From contig JBGSTG010000002.1 of NCBI GenBank assembly GCA_041736625.1, forward strand, positions 1-41,589: a DNA stretch of 41,589 nt. Direction: 5' to 3'. The notes under the pieces are model-generated. The model had not been told where the DNA came from. It was given only the letters and a program-made list of their open reading frames with translations, and searched no databases. The position numbers and the translations under genes are program-made. Shown piece by piece: positions 41,494-41,589 of this stretch. How positions within the stretch are numbered: position 1 is the stretch's first letter; every line of letters starts with the position of its first letter. Source of the stretch: M3007 sp041736625. GTDB lineage: Bacteria > Bacteroidota > Bacteroidia > Chitinophagales > Saprospiraceae.

Positions 41494-41589
41494 GTGCGAA
41501 CCTTTTAGTCCTTTGGGAGCCGTTGTGACCGGAATCTCATAGTCAAAGGCAAGGGTGTCGCTCGCGAGGGCGGATCTGAAGGAAGCCGG
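41494..41589 (+). mobile_element. 5' end of a probable group II intron (cut by window edge)
   Basis: From GTGCG (41494-41498), which fits the group II 5' end GUGYG, the sequence runs through AGTCAAAGGCAAGGGTGTC and ends in GGATCTGAAGGAAGCCGG. This combination is characteristic of domain I of bacterial group II introns that carry a reverse transcriptase/maturase; the ORF and domains V-VI would lie to the right. The exact 5' boundary is uncertain, since GTGCA at 41486 is an alternative. The element sits 47 bases beyond the CCTCGGAGAGG palindrome. Confidence 0.65.

Overview
The window reads as a chromosomal segment of a Bacteroidota bacterium, probably from the Saprospiria/Chitinophagia side of the phylum. 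The evidence is: four secreted proteins with type IX secretion (T9SS) or gliding-type C-terminal domains; lipoproteins and DUF4403/DUF3298 proteins typical of the phylum; a long-form NusB; a futalosine-pathway menaquinone gene (mqnD); and promoter-like TAnnTTTG (-7) boxes instead of E. coli -10/-35 signals. Coding density is high, many genes are packed on the minus strand, and several starts are TTG or GTG. No rRNA, tRNA, IS transposase or CRISPR array was seen.

Layout. 1-6.7 kb: alanine dehydrogenase (cut by the left edge), a DUF3298 exported protein, MqnD, an RluA-type pseudouridine synthase, an Rpn/YhgA-like PD-(D/E)XK nuclease, a protein with 31-residue repeats, an RpiB-type isomerase, then 0.7 kb of non-coding DNA filled with palindromes. 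6.7-12 kb: Tat-exported pirin, a polytopic TMTC-like protein with C-terminal TPRs, a small membrane protein, and an overlapping glycosyltransferase/aldo-keto reductase pair. 12.2-15.7 kb (plus strand): a coiled-coil protein, a tiny membrane protein and a membrane-anchored PspA-like coiled-coil protein, followed by a solitary Cas6-family endoribonuclease and a small lipoprotein. 15.7-20.9 kb (minus): NusB and a tight acyl-CoA dehydrogenase / MBL hydrolase / RfaE1-type kinase / T9SS protein cluster. 21-29.4 kb: RarA, DUF4403 lipoprotein, overlapping sbcD-sbcC, and a large gliding-motility-type surface protein. 29.5-34.6 kb: a metal operon (CopA ATPase, separate HMA protein, His-rich membrane protein, CDF transporter) and a divergent Ca/Na antiporter. 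34.6-41.6 kb: FAD oxidoreductase, LamG/T9SS surface protein, a TonB-dependent receptor under a TPP riboswitch, a double-PDZ T9SS protein, and at the right edge what looks like the 5' end of a group II intron.

How the parts work together. The TPP riboswitch ties the TonB receptor to thiamin uptake. RarA and SbcCD are genome-maintenance functions lying close together. The four-gene metal operon combines cytosolic metal binding (HMA) with export by a P-type ATPase and a CDF carrier. The least explained parts are the orphan Cas6 with no array or other cas gene nearby, the three-gene PspA-like membrane cluster beside it, and a family of intergenic palindromes sharing 16-base words at both ends of the window.
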